Shown: positions 23,436 to 31,359 of the stretch, one piece after another | Layout: each line of letters starts with the position of its first letter | Position numbering within the stretch: position 1 is the stretch's first letter | DNA from: a bacterium | GTDB lineage: Bacteria > Bacillota > Clostridia > Lachnospirales > Lachnospiraceae | DNA length: 32,664 nucleotides | Assembly: GCA_028724545.1 (NCBI GenBank) | Contig: JAQYCU010000019.1 | Location: 1-32,664 of the forward strand | Direction of reading: 5' to 3' | Program-made: the position numbers and the translations under genes | Notes under the pieces: generated by a model | Seen by the model: only the letters and a program-made list of their open reading frames with translations | The model's database searches: none | What the model was told of the DNA's origin: nothing

Positions 23436-24197
23436 TTACTTTAATATATTTTTAATAAAAGTTCTCCGGTGAATCGGGCACGGACCATACTTGCGCAATG
23501 CAGCAATATGCTCTGCTGAACCATATCCTTTGTGTTTTGCAAAACCATATTCCGGATAAAGAATATCCATTTCTTCCATCATTTTGTCCCTTGTTACTTT
23601 TGCAAGAATGCTGGCTGCTGCAATGGAAACGCTTTTTGCATCTCCTTTGATAATTCCTACCTGACGGATTGTAATATCCGGAATGGTAACAGCATCTACC
23701 AGTGCCAGCTTCGGAGAAACCTCCAGCTTATCAATTGCCTGACGCATAGCTTCGTAGGTAGCCTGCAAAATATTGATTTCATCGATTCTGCCCTGTGACA
23801 CAATACCGATTCCATAAGCCACTGCTTTTTCACAAATTTCTTCATATAACAGTTCACGCTTTTTTGCTGATAACTTTTTAGAATCATTAATATATAAAAT
23901 ATCCTCGTCTTTTGGCAAAATACAGGCAGCAGCTACTACCGGTCCTGCCAATGGCCCTCTTCCTGCTTCATCAATGCCACAAATCACGTCATATTCCTGA
24001 CCATATTGCATTTCATATGATTTCATTTGCTGCAGACGCTTCATTTCTTTTTCCAGTGCTGCATCTTCTTTTTTATATCGGAGCAGCAGATTCTGGACAC
24101 CCTTTCGTTCGTCTGCTTCATATTTCTGATATAAAAATGCTCTGTTTTTTCCCTCTGCTTTTGCAAACTCCTCTTTAATATGTGCAATCGTTTCCAT
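23436..24197 (-). CDS. rnhB: Ribonuclease HII
   Basis: RNase HII cuts RNA in RNA-DNA hybrids and removes single ribonucleotides from DNA. The 253-aa protein has an N-terminal helical extension of about 70 residues, common in Firmicutes. The catalytic motif CGIDEAGRGPLAGPVV follows (Asp and Glu near residues 75-76), with INDSKKLSAKKRELLYEEI, the substrate-sensing ALVDAV segment and KGDAKSVSIAAASILAKVTRD. Length is normal. The ATG at 24197 has GAGGG four bases upstream. It lies between lepB and the FlhB-like gene, all on the same strand. Confidence 0.97.
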   Translation of the reverse strand: METIAHIKEEFAKAEGKNRAFLYQKYEADERKGVQNLLLRYKKEDAALEKEMKRLQQMKSYEMQYGQEYDVICGIDEAGRGPLAGPVVAAACILPKDEDILYINDSKKLSAKKRELLYEEICEKAVAYGIGIVSQGRIDEINILQATYEAMRQAIDKLEVSPKLALVDAVTIPDITIRQVGIIKGDAKSVSIAAASILAKVTRDKMMEEMDILYPEYGFAKHKGYGSAEHIAALRKYGPCPIHRRTFIKNILK

Positions 24198-24204
24198 GAT
24201 ACCC

Positions 24205-24240
24205 TCACTTCTTTGCTTTTTTCTTTGCTTTATTCTTTGC
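24205..24240 (-). repeat. Three imperfect 12-base tandem repeats between lepB and rnhB
   Basis: On the minus strand the unit GCAAAGAA plus four variable bases occurs three times in a row (tails TAAA, AAAA, GTGA). It sits just upstream of the rnhB ribosome binding site. Slippage here could change spacing between lepB and rnhB without touching either coding frame. No function is evident. Confidence 0.6.
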
Positions 24241-24260
24241 CTATTTATATAGCAGGCGAA

Positions 24261-25034
24261 TTACTGGGGAATCAGCCCGATATGGGACAATGGCCAGATA
24301 CACATCAGTACCTCTCCTACAATATCCTTCCGGTGAATCGTTCCGACATAATCACTACGGCTGTCTGTACTCCGGTTTCTATTATCTCCAAGAACAAAGT
24401 ACTCATCATTTCCTAATGTTATCGGATTTGCTGCATTTCCTGCATCTAAAATATCAGAAAGGCAATACGTGTCCCCTTTTAATTCTTTGCCGTCAATATA
24501 TACTTTGCCATCTAAAATCTGAACAGTTTCATTGGGAAGCCCGATAACCCTTTTGACATAATAATTTTTCGTTTTACTGTCTGTATTTTCCTGCTGTACC
24601 GGAAATACTACTACATCAAACCGTTCTGGCTCACCCAGATAATAACTGACTTTTTGAATAATAATAGAATCTCCGTCTGTCAGGGAAGGCTCCATAGACT
24701 CTCCTTCCACTTTGGTTTCATGTGCAATATAATGTGTAACAAAAGAAGCCAGCAAATAGGCAAGCAGAATACAGACTCCCAATACAAGCAAATTATTGAC
24801 AAAACGAATCACTGCACTGTCTTTTGCAGATTCGTTTTTCTGAATTGGTTCATTTGATAATTCATCTAATGTATGTTTCCCGACATATCGGTTATGATTG
24901 TCCATTTTTTCATCCCGGCAAAACGTTTCCGGATATTCTAAAGACGCTGTTTTCTGCTTTTTTTCTGCATCCTGATAAAATTGTATTTGTCTGCAAAATT
25001 CCAGACTGTCCTCGATTTCGTCTTCTTTATACAT
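24261..25034 (-). CDS. lepB: Signal peptidase I (catalytically intact)
   Basis: This 257-aa type I signal peptidase cleaves signal peptides from exported proteins at the outer membrane face. The catalytic Ser113 is in VEGESMEPSL and the general-base Lys161 in YYVKRVIGLP; the GDNRNRSTDSR box follows. One membrane segment (NNLLVLGVCILLAYLLASFV, about residues 80-99) is preceded by an unusually long charged cytoplasmic part of about 75 residues. The start is the ATG at 25034, with GAGGAGG seven bases upstream; a TTG at 25040 is too close. It sits 26 bases after rbgA. The related gene on the other side of rbgA lacks both catalytic residues, so this copy must supply the activity for this locus. 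Confidence 0.96.
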   Translation of the reverse strand: MYKEDEIEDSLEFCRQIQFYQDAEKKQKTASLEYPETFCRDEKMDNHNRYVGKHTLDELSNEPIQKNESAKDSAVIRFVNNLLVLGVCILLAYLLASFVTHYIAHETKVEGESMEPSLTDGDSIIIQKVSYYLGEPERFDVVVFPVQQENTDSKTKNYYVKRVIGLPNETVQILDGKVYIDGKELKGDTYCLSDILDAGNAANPITLGNDEYFVLGDNRNRSTDSRSDYVGTIHRKDIVGEVLMCIWPLSHIGLIPQ

Positions 25035-25060
25035 GAACAATCCTCCTCATTCAGGATTTT

Positions 25061-25906
25061 TTACTGATTGACTTGTTCCAGACTAATTGCGCCTAATTTT
25101 CCGGCACGAAAATCGTCTACGAAACATTTGGCTGCCTTGTCAACATCCAGCATGCCACCGGACTTCACACATCCACGACGCTTGGCAATTGCCTCTAACT
25201 GGCTGGAAGGCACTTGTTCTGATGTAATCTGGTAAAACGAAGACACACTATCGGGATAGTGCTCGTTTAGATATTCCAGTAATAATATACTTAATTCATA
25301 AATATTATATAACTCGTCCTTAATTGAACCAATAAATGCCAGACGAAGTCCTATTGCCTGGTCTTCAAATTTGGGCCACAAAATTCCGGGAGTATCCAGA
25401 AGTTCTACATTTTTATTCAGGCGAATCCATTGTTTTCCCTTTGTAACGCCCGGCTTATTTCCCGTTTTTGTACAGGCTTTTTTCGCAAAACTGTTGATAA
25501 AAGTAGATTTTCCTACGTTAGGGATTCCTACAATCATAGCGCGAATCGGACGGTTTAAGATGCCTCTTTTCCGGTCTCTTTCAATTTTTTCCTGACACGC
25601 TTTCTGAATGACATCATTAACAGCCTTAACACCTGCTCCACTTTTCGCATTTACTTTGGTAACAAAATATCCTTTTTCTTCATAATATTTCATCCAACTG
25701 CTTGTACATTCAGCATCTGCCAAATCATATTTATTCAGAATAATAATTCGTGACTTTCCATTTGCCAACTGGTCAATATCTGGGTTTTTGCTGCTAAACG
25801 GCACTCTTGCATCAACCAATTCAATAATTACATCGATTAATTTCAAATCTTCCTGCATTGCACGTTTTGCTTTTGTCATATGACCGGGATACCATTGAAA
25901 TTGCAT
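25061..25906 (-). CDS. rbgA: Ribosome biogenesis GTPase RbgA (YlqF)
   Basis: RbgA is a circularly permuted GTPase that acts late in 50S assembly. The 281-aa protein shows the permuted order: G4 (LNKYDLAD, about residues 57-64) comes first, then G5-like NAKSGAGVKAV, then G1 GIPNVGKST (about residues 126-134), G2 PGVTKGKQWI and G3 DTPGILWP. A C-terminal RNA-binding helical domain ends near FVDDFRAGKLG. The start YPGHMTKAKR is typical. The ATG at 25906 follows AGAGGTG. It is flanked by the two signal-peptidase homologues, a conserved neighbourhood apart from the second copy. Confidence 0.97.
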   Translation of the reverse strand: MQFQWYPGHMTKAKRAMQEDLKLIDVIIELVDARVPFSSKNPDIDQLANGKSRIIILNKYDLADAECTSSWMKYYEEKGYFVTKVNAKSGAGVKAVNDVIQKACQEKIERDRKRGILNRPIRAMIVGIPNVGKSTFINSFAKKACTKTGNKPGVTKGKQWIRLNKNVELLDTPGILWPKFEDQAIGLRLAFIGSIKDELYNIYELSILLLEYLNEHYPDSVSSFYQITSEQVPSSQLEAIAKRRGCVKSGGMLDVDKAAKCFVDDFRAGKLGAISLEQVNQ

Positions 25907-25957
25907 AATTCACCTCTTACTTTTTCGCATTGCGAATTGTCTTTCTCATTTTTAACA

Positions 25958-26575
25958 TTATTTGTCTGTCTTCTCGGAAGATGTTTCTTTTTCCTTTGAA
26001 AATTCATCCAGATGGCTGATTAATTCTATCGTATTCATACGAATCCATGCTTTTCCTACAATATTTTCTTTTACAATATTGCCTATATTAGCATTTCTGC
26101 TGTCTTCACCACTATTTCGATTATCGCAAAGCACAAAATATTCATCTTCGTCCAAAATAATTTCTTCCAGAGCCAGACCACCATTTTCCATCAGAGGAAA
26201 ATCGTATTTTTCCTTTAACATCTCGCCATTAACATACACACTGCCTTCTTTAATCTGAATTTTTTCTCCCGGCAGTCCAATGACACGCTCTGCAGAATAA
26301 TAATTATGTTCTGCACCACTCTGCTCTACGACAACAACGTCATTTCGCTTGATAGAATGAATTCGATAAGACATTTTATTAATCAATATCTTATCGCCCT
26401 CTTTCAGTGTCGGATTCATATCCTGTCCGGAAACCGTATATGTTTCCATTCCAAAATGCGTAATCGCATAAGCAGCAAATATTACCAGAATAACCTCTGC
26501 CACCGTAATCAGTATTTTTATAGTCAACTGTTTTCTGGCTTCTTTTTTGTTTTCCAGGTCAAAATCATACTTCAT
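25958..26575 (-). CDS. Signal peptidase I-like pseudoenzyme lacking the Ser/Lys dyad
   Basis: This 205-aa protein has the type I signal peptidase fold. It has one N-terminal membrane segment (IKILITVAEVILVIFAAYAI, about residues 19-38), the box VSGQDMNPTL, GDKILINKM, YSAERVIGLPGEKIQI and LCDNRNSGEDSR. Both catalytic residues are changed: the Ser of the SM motif is Asp52 (codon GAT) and the Lys of the KRVIG motif is Glu96 (codon GAG). The GDNR box has Cys for Gly. The frame is intact with a normal length, so the protein is probably made but cannot cleave by the usual mechanism. It may be a chaperone-like or regulatory partner; a comparable inactive SipA acts in streptococcal pilus assembly. 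It lies 13 bases after the MecA-like gene and 51 before rbgA. Confidence 0.9.
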   Translation of the reverse strand: MKYDFDLENKKEARKQLTIKILITVAEVILVIFAAYAITHFGMETYTVSGQDMNPTLKEGDKILINKMSYRIHSIKRNDVVVVEQSGAEHNYYSAERVIGLPGEKIQIKEGSVYVNGEMLKEKYDFPLMENGGLALEEIILDEDEYFVLCDNRNSGEDSRNANIGNIVKENIVGKAWIRMNTIELISHLDEFSKEKETSSEKTDK

Positions 26576-26588
26576 AACGGAAGTTCCC

Positions 26589-27374
26589 CTAACTGATATA
26601 ATTCTTAATCGTCTTTAATGCCTGCTTGCCAATGATACAATCATAATGCTCCTTGCAATACTGCTCAACATATGGCTGCGCTGAACAAAGCACGCCATAT
26701 TCCTGTAACAACTGGCACACATCCTGATACTCTTCCAGTTTTAATTTTCCTTTTTTTATAAGAAGATACCACATATCCGTATCCTTGTCTTTGTACAAAC
26801 GGCTTGGTATACTCTTTTCTATTGCTAAAGAAGACACAAAATCTTCTATAATATTCAAACTGTTAAAACGGAATACTCTGGCAGCAGTCTGTTTCTTTCT
26901 TAATTTTTCTTTTTGTTTTTGTTCTACTTCTTTAATATGATTCAGATATTCTTCATCAGCAGGTTTGTTTTTCAAATTGTTTTCAAACTCTTTCATATTT
27001 TCCTTCTGATGGCTGCTTTCTTCCATTGACGCACCTATCTCCTGAAAAACATCTTCCTCTTCCTGACTTTCTGTATCCATCTGTCCGGCAAGATTCTGAA
27101 TCTGATTTAACATACTGTTGATACTTTCCTCTGCCCTGTCGGAAAATGTGATTACCAGCGAATCATCCGGCATACGCATTAACTGCATCGAAACCATACC
27201 ACTTTCTACTTCATAACCAATTTCTTCTTCTGCACGTTCTACTAACTGCTCCAAAAAATCACGGGATTTCTCCTGATTTGTAAAAAAGTCTTCTATTCTT
27301 AAACCATACTCATTCATTTCTTCTACCGTCATACGGCATTGAACAGTATTTTTGCCAATTCTTTCAAATTCCAT
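26589..27374 (-). CDS. MecA-family adaptor protein (negative regulator of competence type)
   Basis: MecA adaptors bind unfolded or specific proteins and deliver them to the ClpC protease. The 261-aa protein has the family N-terminal substrate domain (MEFERIGKNTVQCRMTVEEM, then LRIEDFFTN). A long acidic and Lys/Glu-rich linker follows (about residues 95-165), then the C-terminal Clp-binding part (FRFNSLNIIEDFVSSLA, then SRLYKDKDTDMWYLLIKK, and YGVLC near the end). The ATG at 27374 follows AAGGAGG. It is the first gene behind a TTGACA promoter and leads the unit with the two signal-peptidase homologues. Target proteins cannot be told from sequence. Confidence 0.88.
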   Translation of the reverse strand: MEFERIGKNTVQCRMTVEEMNEYGLRIEDFFTNQEKSRDFLEQLVERAEEEIGYEVESGMVSMQLMRMPDDSLVITFSDRAEESINSMLNQIQNLAGQMDTESQEEEDVFQEIGASMEESSHQKENMKEFENNLKNKPADEEYLNHIKEVEQKQKEKLRKKQTAARVFRFNSLNIIEDFVSSLAIEKSIPSRLYKDKDTDMWYLLIKKGKLKLEEYQDVCQLLQEYGVLCSAQPYVEQYCKEHYDCIIGKQALKTIKNYIS

Positions 27375-27398
27375 AGGATTTCCTCCTTTACCATACTT

Positions 27399-27427
27399 AT
27401 CTTAATCCCAAGCAGAAATTCTGTCAA
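27399..27427 (-). promoter_or_regulatory. Sigma-A-type promoter of the mecA-like/lepB/rnhB unit
   Basis: On the minus strand TTGACA (27427-27422), a perfect -35, is followed after 17 bases by TAAGAT (27404-27399). The start of transcription would lie near 27392, only about 18 bases before the ATG of the MecA-like gene, so the leader holds little more than the ribosome binding site. It sits just downstream of the uppP terminator. Confidence 0.75.
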
Positions 27428-27463
27428 CCGTTGCCATCGTTTGTTTTTCTGCTTCTTCTTGAT

Positions 27464-27535
27464 AAAAAAGGCGGCATCCTGTCTGCTGTCTTTCTCTTTG
27501 CTGCATTTCGGGCAAAGCAGATACATAAGGATGCC
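27464..27535 (-). terminator. Composite stem-loop terminator of uppP
   Basis: On the minus strand GGCATCC (27535-27529) pairs with GGATGCC (27479-27473); the pairing extends to 8 bp. Between the arms a second pairing (CTTTGC / GCAAAG) can form, giving a large branched or elongated stem. A run of six T (27469-27464) follows. This fits a terminator for uppP transcription and separates it from the next promoter. The large loop is unusual for a simple intrinsic terminator. Confidence 0.65.
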
Positions 27536-27580
27536 TGACACTTATTTTTTAATTTTTCTATACTACCGGGATAGCTGCTT

Positions 27581-28402
27581 TTATGAAAATACGAGAAAAT
27601 AAAGCAATACTACGATTCCCAAAACAATTCGATACCAGCCAAACACTTTGAAATCATGTTTTTTGATATAACTCATCAAAAATTTGATAACAAAGACAGA
27701 TACCACAAAAGCTGTTATCATACCGACTGCCAGAACTTCCATTTCCAGTACTGAAAAATGGATTCCAAACTTTAGTATTTTAATGAAACTGGCTCCAAAC
27801 ATAACAGGAATGGCCAGATAAAATGTAAATTCAGCGGCAACCGTTCTGGACAGTCCTAACGCAAGACCACCTAAAATTGTCGCACCGGAGCGTGAAGTTC
27901 CCGGAAAAACAGCTGCAACCAGCTGAAAAATTCCAATCAGAAACGCATTTTTATAAGTAATTTCCTCAATACCGGTAACGGATGCCTGTCTGTTTTTATT
28001 CCAGTTTTCTAATAGAATAAACAGAATTCCGACAACAATCAGCATAATAGCCACTGTCTGATAATTATAAAATATCTCTTCAATCTTATCCCCAAATCCT
28101 AATTCCAAAACAGCTGCCGGAATGCAGGCAACAACAATCTTTAGCCACATAGAAATTTTATCTGGTTTTACGAACCCTTTTTTGGGTGCCGTAAATGGCC
28201 AGATTTCTTTCCAGAACAATATGACAACTGCCAAAATAGCACCTAACTGGATAACAACCAGAAACATTTCTTTAAAAGCATCCGACAATGACAATTTGAC
28301 AAATTCATCAAATAAAATCATATGACCGGTGCTGCTGATAGGAAGCCATTCTGTAATACCTTCAATGATACCAAAGAAGAATGCTTTGATTAACTCTATC
28401 AT
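27581..28402 (-). CDS. uppP: Undecaprenyl-diphosphatase UppP (BacA)
   Basis: UppP dephosphorylates undecaprenyl diphosphate, recycling the lipid carrier for peptidoglycan and other wall polymers, and gives low-level bacitracin tolerance. The 273-aa integral membrane protein has the two family motifs: EGITEWLPISSTGHM (residues 14-28, with the Glu pair and His) and FPGTSRSGATILGGL (about residue 160 onward, with the catalytic Arg and Ser). Several hydrophobic segments span the membrane. The ATG at 28402 fits the usual start; an AGGAGG lies 12 bases upstream and an AGAGG directly upstream. It has its own downstream terminator and so may be a single-gene unit. Confidence 0.95.
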   Translation of the reverse strand: MIELIKAFFFGIIEGITEWLPISSTGHMILFDEFVKLSLSDAFKEMFLVVIQLGAILAVVILFWKEIWPFTAPKKGFVKPDKISMWLKIVVACIPAAVLELGFGDKIEEIFYNYQTVAIMLIVVGILFILLENWNKNRQASVTGIEEITYKNAFLIGIFQLVAAVFPGTSRSGATILGGLALGLSRTVAAEFTFYLAIPVMFGASFIKILKFGIHFSVLEMEVLAVGMITAFVVSVFVIKFLMSYIKKHDFKVFGWYRIVLGIVVLLYFLVFS

Positions 28403-28469
28403 ACCTCTCTATCCCCTCCTGTTTTCTTTCTGAATAGATACGCAGGTCAAATAAATCTTTCTCTATAAC

Positions 28470-28509
28470 AGTTTAACCGGCTTATTTTTTTATATATGCC
28501 GGTTAAACT
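28470..28509 (-). terminator. Perfect 12-bp hairpin between the hydrogenase gene and uppP
   Basis: AGTTTAACCGGC and GCCGGTTAAACT form a perfect 12-bp stem with a 16-base A/T-only loop. On the minus strand it lies just after the hydrogenase stop and is followed by GTTATAGAG rather than a T-run, so it is not a textbook terminator. It may still stop or stabilise the hydrogenase mRNA end. A repeat-family element is another option; only one copy is in this window. Confidence 0.55.
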
Positions 28510-28533
28510 CATTTTATTTTGAATATATGCAGA

Positions 28534-30036
28534 TTAATCTAATTCAATTTCCAATAAATCTTTTGGTGGAATCTTTTCGGTCGATTCCTTAACAGATTTT
28601 GCAACAGCTGCTTTTGCCTTGTTGATTGGAAGAATCGTACCAACACCGGCAACACATCCACCAGGGCATCCCATTCCTTCAATCATACAGCCATCTTTCT
28701 TTCCTGCTTTTGCAAGAAGAAGCATTTTTTTACATTCATCCAGTCCCTCTGCATGTTCAATTTTTACATTTGTTCCAGGATAATATTCATTAATACACTG
28801 CTCAATAGCATGGGAAACGCCTCCGGCAACGGCATAACCACGTCCTGCACCGGTAGCATCATGCATCGCACGTCCTGGTTCATATTTACTAAAGTCAATA
28901 TCTTTTGCTCTGAATATTGCATTTAATTCTTCAAATGTAATAACAAAATCTACATCGCTTCGTACAGTTCTACGGGAAGCTTCCAGTTTTTTCGCTGCAC
29001 AAGGTCCGATAAAGACTACTTTTGCATTTGGACTTTTCTTCTTAATGCTGCGTGCTGTAGCAACCATTGGAGTTAATTCCTGTGAAATACTGTCAATCGT
29101 TTCTGGGAAATACTTCTTAGCAAGCATTGACCATGCCGGACAGCAGGAAGTTAATAAAAATGGTAAATCACCATTTACAACTTCATTTACATAATGATGT
29201 GCTTCTGCAACAGCTCCGATATCTGCACCTAATGCTACTTCATATACTTCGGAAAAACCGACTTCTTTTAATGCAGCTTTTATCTGTGCCGGCGAAATAT
29301 CCTGACCAAACTGTCCTTCAAAAGCAGGTGCAATTTCAGCAATTACTTCATCACCCTGTGTAATCGAACGAACTAACTGGAATATCTGCGATTTATCAGC
29401 AATGGCACCAAATGGACAACTTGCCATACACTGTCCACAGGATACACACTTATCATTATTAATCATAGCGCGTCCCTGCTCGTCGCTTTCAATTGCATTA
29501 ATTCCACATGCTTCTGCACACGGACGAACTTTCTTTGCAATTGCATGATATGGGCAGATTGCAATACATTTACCACATTTAATACATTTTTCCTGGTCGA
29601 TAACGGCATGACCGTCTACCATCGAAATAGCTTCCTTCGGGCAGACTTCCATACAAGGATGTGCTACACAGCCATGACATAAATTGGTAACTTCTACTTT
29701 ATTGTCTTCACATTTATCACATGCTGAAGGAATTACCTGCATCAATGGTGGCTCATAATATTTTTCTGTAATATTACTATCTTCATATCCTTCTGTAACA
29801 TGTACCGGTCTGTCCAGTGGACGAAGGGAAAGTCCCATCGCAAGACGTACTCTTTCTGATGCGATTGCACGTTCTCTCCAAATACTGTCACGGTAAAGTG
29901 GTACATCAGAAGGTGTGATTCGATATGGAATCTCTTCTAATTCATGACTAACATCACCAGGCATAAAGGCAGCACGGGCAACTTCTTCAAAAACTTTTTC
30001 TCTGATTTTACTTGTCTGTGTGTCTATTCCACGCAT
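28534..30036 (-). CDS. Monomeric [FeFe]-hydrogenase with N-terminal ferredoxin clusters
   Basis: This 500-aa protein should form or oxidise H2. The N-terminal half has several Cys-rich 4Fe-4S segments (NLCHGCVAHPCMEVCPKEA, CIKCGKCIAICPYHAI, CVSCGQCMASCPFGAI). The H-cluster domain shows all three motifs in variant form: TSCCPAW (about residue 296), GPCAAKKLE (about 343) and EGMGCPGGC (about 454). The Cys ligands and the proton-relay Cys of TSCC are kept, but the Met before PC in the second motif is Gly. This pattern resembles the group B enzymes rather than CpI-like ones; that grouping is from memory. The ATG at 30036 has AGGAGG. It has its own promoter and stands next to the electron-bifurcating bcd-etf genes, which should supply reduced ferredoxin. 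Confidence 0.92.
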   Translation of the reverse strand: MRGIDTQTSKIREKVFEEVARAAFMPGDVSHELEEIPYRITPSDVPLYRDSIWRERAIASERVRLAMGLSLRPLDRPVHVTEGYEDSNITEKYYEPPLMQVIPSACDKCEDNKVEVTNLCHGCVAHPCMEVCPKEAISMVDGHAVIDQEKCIKCGKCIAICPYHAIAKKVRPCAEACGINAIESDEQGRAMINNDKCVSCGQCMASCPFGAIADKSQIFQLVRSITQGDEVIAEIAPAFEGQFGQDISPAQIKAALKEVGFSEVYEVALGADIGAVAEAHHYVNEVVNGDLPFLLTSCCPAWSMLAKKYFPETIDSISQELTPMVATARSIKKKSPNAKVVFIGPCAAKKLEASRRTVRSDVDFVITFEELNAIFRAKDIDFSKYEPGRAMHDATGAGRGYAVAGGVSHAIEQCINEYYPGTNVKIEHAEGLDECKKMLLLAKAGKKDGCMIEGMGCPGGCVAGVGTILPINKAKAAVAKSVKESTEKIPPKDLLEIELD

Positions 30037-30091
30037 AACAATTCCTCCTATAATGATTCTTTAACTTGTTTCCTTCCCACACCCAAAGCAT

Positions 30092-30120
30092 AGTATATAT
30101 GAATTAATAGAAAATCTCAA
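30092..30120 (-). promoter_or_regulatory. Sigma-A-type promoter of the hydrogenase gene
   Basis: On the minus strand TTGAGA (30120-30115) and TATACT (30097-30092) are spaced by 17 bases. A leader of about 50 bases, with AGGAGG before the ATG, would result. A 9-bp inverted repeat (TTTGAAAGT at 30129-30137 and its complement at 30179-30187) lies upstream of the -35 and might be a regulator site. Confidence 0.72.
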
Positions 30121-30212
30121 TCATTTTCTTTGAAAGTTTCTAATTTTTTACAATTATTTACCATTTGTACACATTTTCACTTTCAAAAATCAAAAAGAAA
30201 TTGCTAAATACC

Positions 30213-30253
30213 AAAAAGATTGTATCGGAATTTCTTCTGATACAATCTTTTTT
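30213..30253 (-). terminator. Terminator after etfA
   Basis: On the minus strand AAAGATTGTATC and GATACAATCTTT make a perfect stem of at least 12 bp with a 12-base loop, followed by a T-run (30217-30213). It lies about 40 bases after the etfA stop and should end the bcd-etfB-etfA transcript. The plus strand also has a T-run on the other side, so it could act in both directions. Confidence 0.88.
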
Positions 30254-30294
30254 AGAATACAATATTCGATTTTAAAGAAAATCAATATTCTATA

Positions 30295-31341
30295 TTATTT
30301 TACAACAGCTTTTAATTCTTCTGTTAACTTTGGTACAATCTTATTTAAGTCACCAACAATACCATAATCAGCAACATCAAAGATTGGAGCAGAACTGTCT
30401 TTATTGATAGCAATAATGATGTCTGACTCTTCCATACCTGCTGTATGCTGAATAGCACCGGAAATACCAATTGCGAAGTAAACATTAGGACGAACTGTTT
30501 TACCTGTCTGTCCAACCTGTAACTCTTTAGGCATCCAGCCATTATCAACTACGGCACGGGAACAGCTTACTGTACCACCGATAGCATCTGCTAAATCCTG
30601 AAGCATCTTGAAGTTCTCAGCACTTCCAACACCACGTCCACCAGATACAAGAATCTTAGCATCCATAATATCTACTGTGTCAGAAAGTTCTTTTACGATA
30701 TCTACGATTTCTACATATTTGTTGTTTGGAGTAAATCCAGGATTATACTCAATAACTTCTGCTTTTGCACCTTTAACTGGCTCAATCTTCTGCATAACAC
30801 CAGGACGAACTGTAGCCATCTGAGGACGGTTATCAGGACATGCAATTGTTGCAATTGTGTTACCACCAAATGCAGGACGAGTCATTAATAACTGGTTGTG
30901 CTTCTGCTCCTGTCCAGGAACTGGATTAAGAGGGAAGTCACCAATTTCAAGTACTGTACAGTCAGCAGTAAGTCCTGTAGCTACTCTGGCAGATACGCGA
31001 GGACCTAAATCTCTACCAATTGCTGTAGCACCTACCAGTACGATTTCTGGCTTGTACTCATTAATAACAGAACTTAATGCGTGAGCATATGGCTCTGTTC
31101 TGTACTCTTTTAATTCTGGGTCATCTACAACGATAACCTTATCAGCACCATATTCTGCTAACTGATCACAAAGACCTTTCACACCAGAACCAATAAGGAC
31201 TGCTGTTACATCAGTATTTAAGTCAGCTGCAAGTTCTTTTGCTTTTCCAAGCAATTCAAAAGCAATTCCGCTTAATTCGTTGTCTACCTGCTGTGCAAAG
31301 ACATAGACACCCTTATATTCTTCTAAACCCATTTTAGTCAC
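30295..31341 (-). CDS. etfA: Electron transfer flavoprotein alpha subunit
   Basis: EtfA forms a heterodimer with EtfB. With butyryl-CoA dehydrogenase, this complex couples crotonyl-CoA reduction by NADH to ferredoxin reduction (flavin-based electron bifurcation). The 348-aa protein has the N-terminal ETF domain (VYVFAQQVDNELSGIAFELL, LVGATAIGRDLGPRVSARV) and the C-terminal FAD domain with ILVSGGRGVGSAENF, GWMPKELQVGQTGKTVRP and FAIGISGAIQHTAGM. The start is a GTG, at 31341 (AAGGA six bases upstream) or 31344. It begins 18 bases after the etfB stop and is followed by a terminator. Confidence 0.96.
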   Translation of the reverse strand: MTKMGLEEYKGVYVFAQQVDNELSGIAFELLGKAKELAADLNTDVTAVLIGSGVKGLCDQLAEYGADKVIVVDDPELKEYRTEPYAHALSSVINEYKPEIVLVGATAIGRDLGPRVSARVATGLTADCTVLEIGDFPLNPVPGQEQKHNQLLMTRPAFGGNTIATIACPDNRPQMATVRPGVMQKIEPVKGAKAEVIEYNPGFTPNNKYVEIVDIVKELSDTVDIMDAKILVSGGRGVGSAENFKMLQDLADAIGGTVSCSRAVVDNGWMPKELQVGQTGKTVRPNVYFAIGISGAIQHTAGMEESDIIIAINKDSSAPIFDVADYGIVGDLNKIVPKLTEELKAVVK

Positions 31342-31359
31342 CACTTTTCCTTTTATTCA

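Noticed and set aside
27329-27541. Possible 70-aa minus-strand protein with a CPKC motif
   Set aside because: It overlaps the uppP terminator, the mecA-like promoter and the start of the mecA-like gene, has no convincing ribosome binding site, and only one Cys pair, so a zinc ribbon is not supported.
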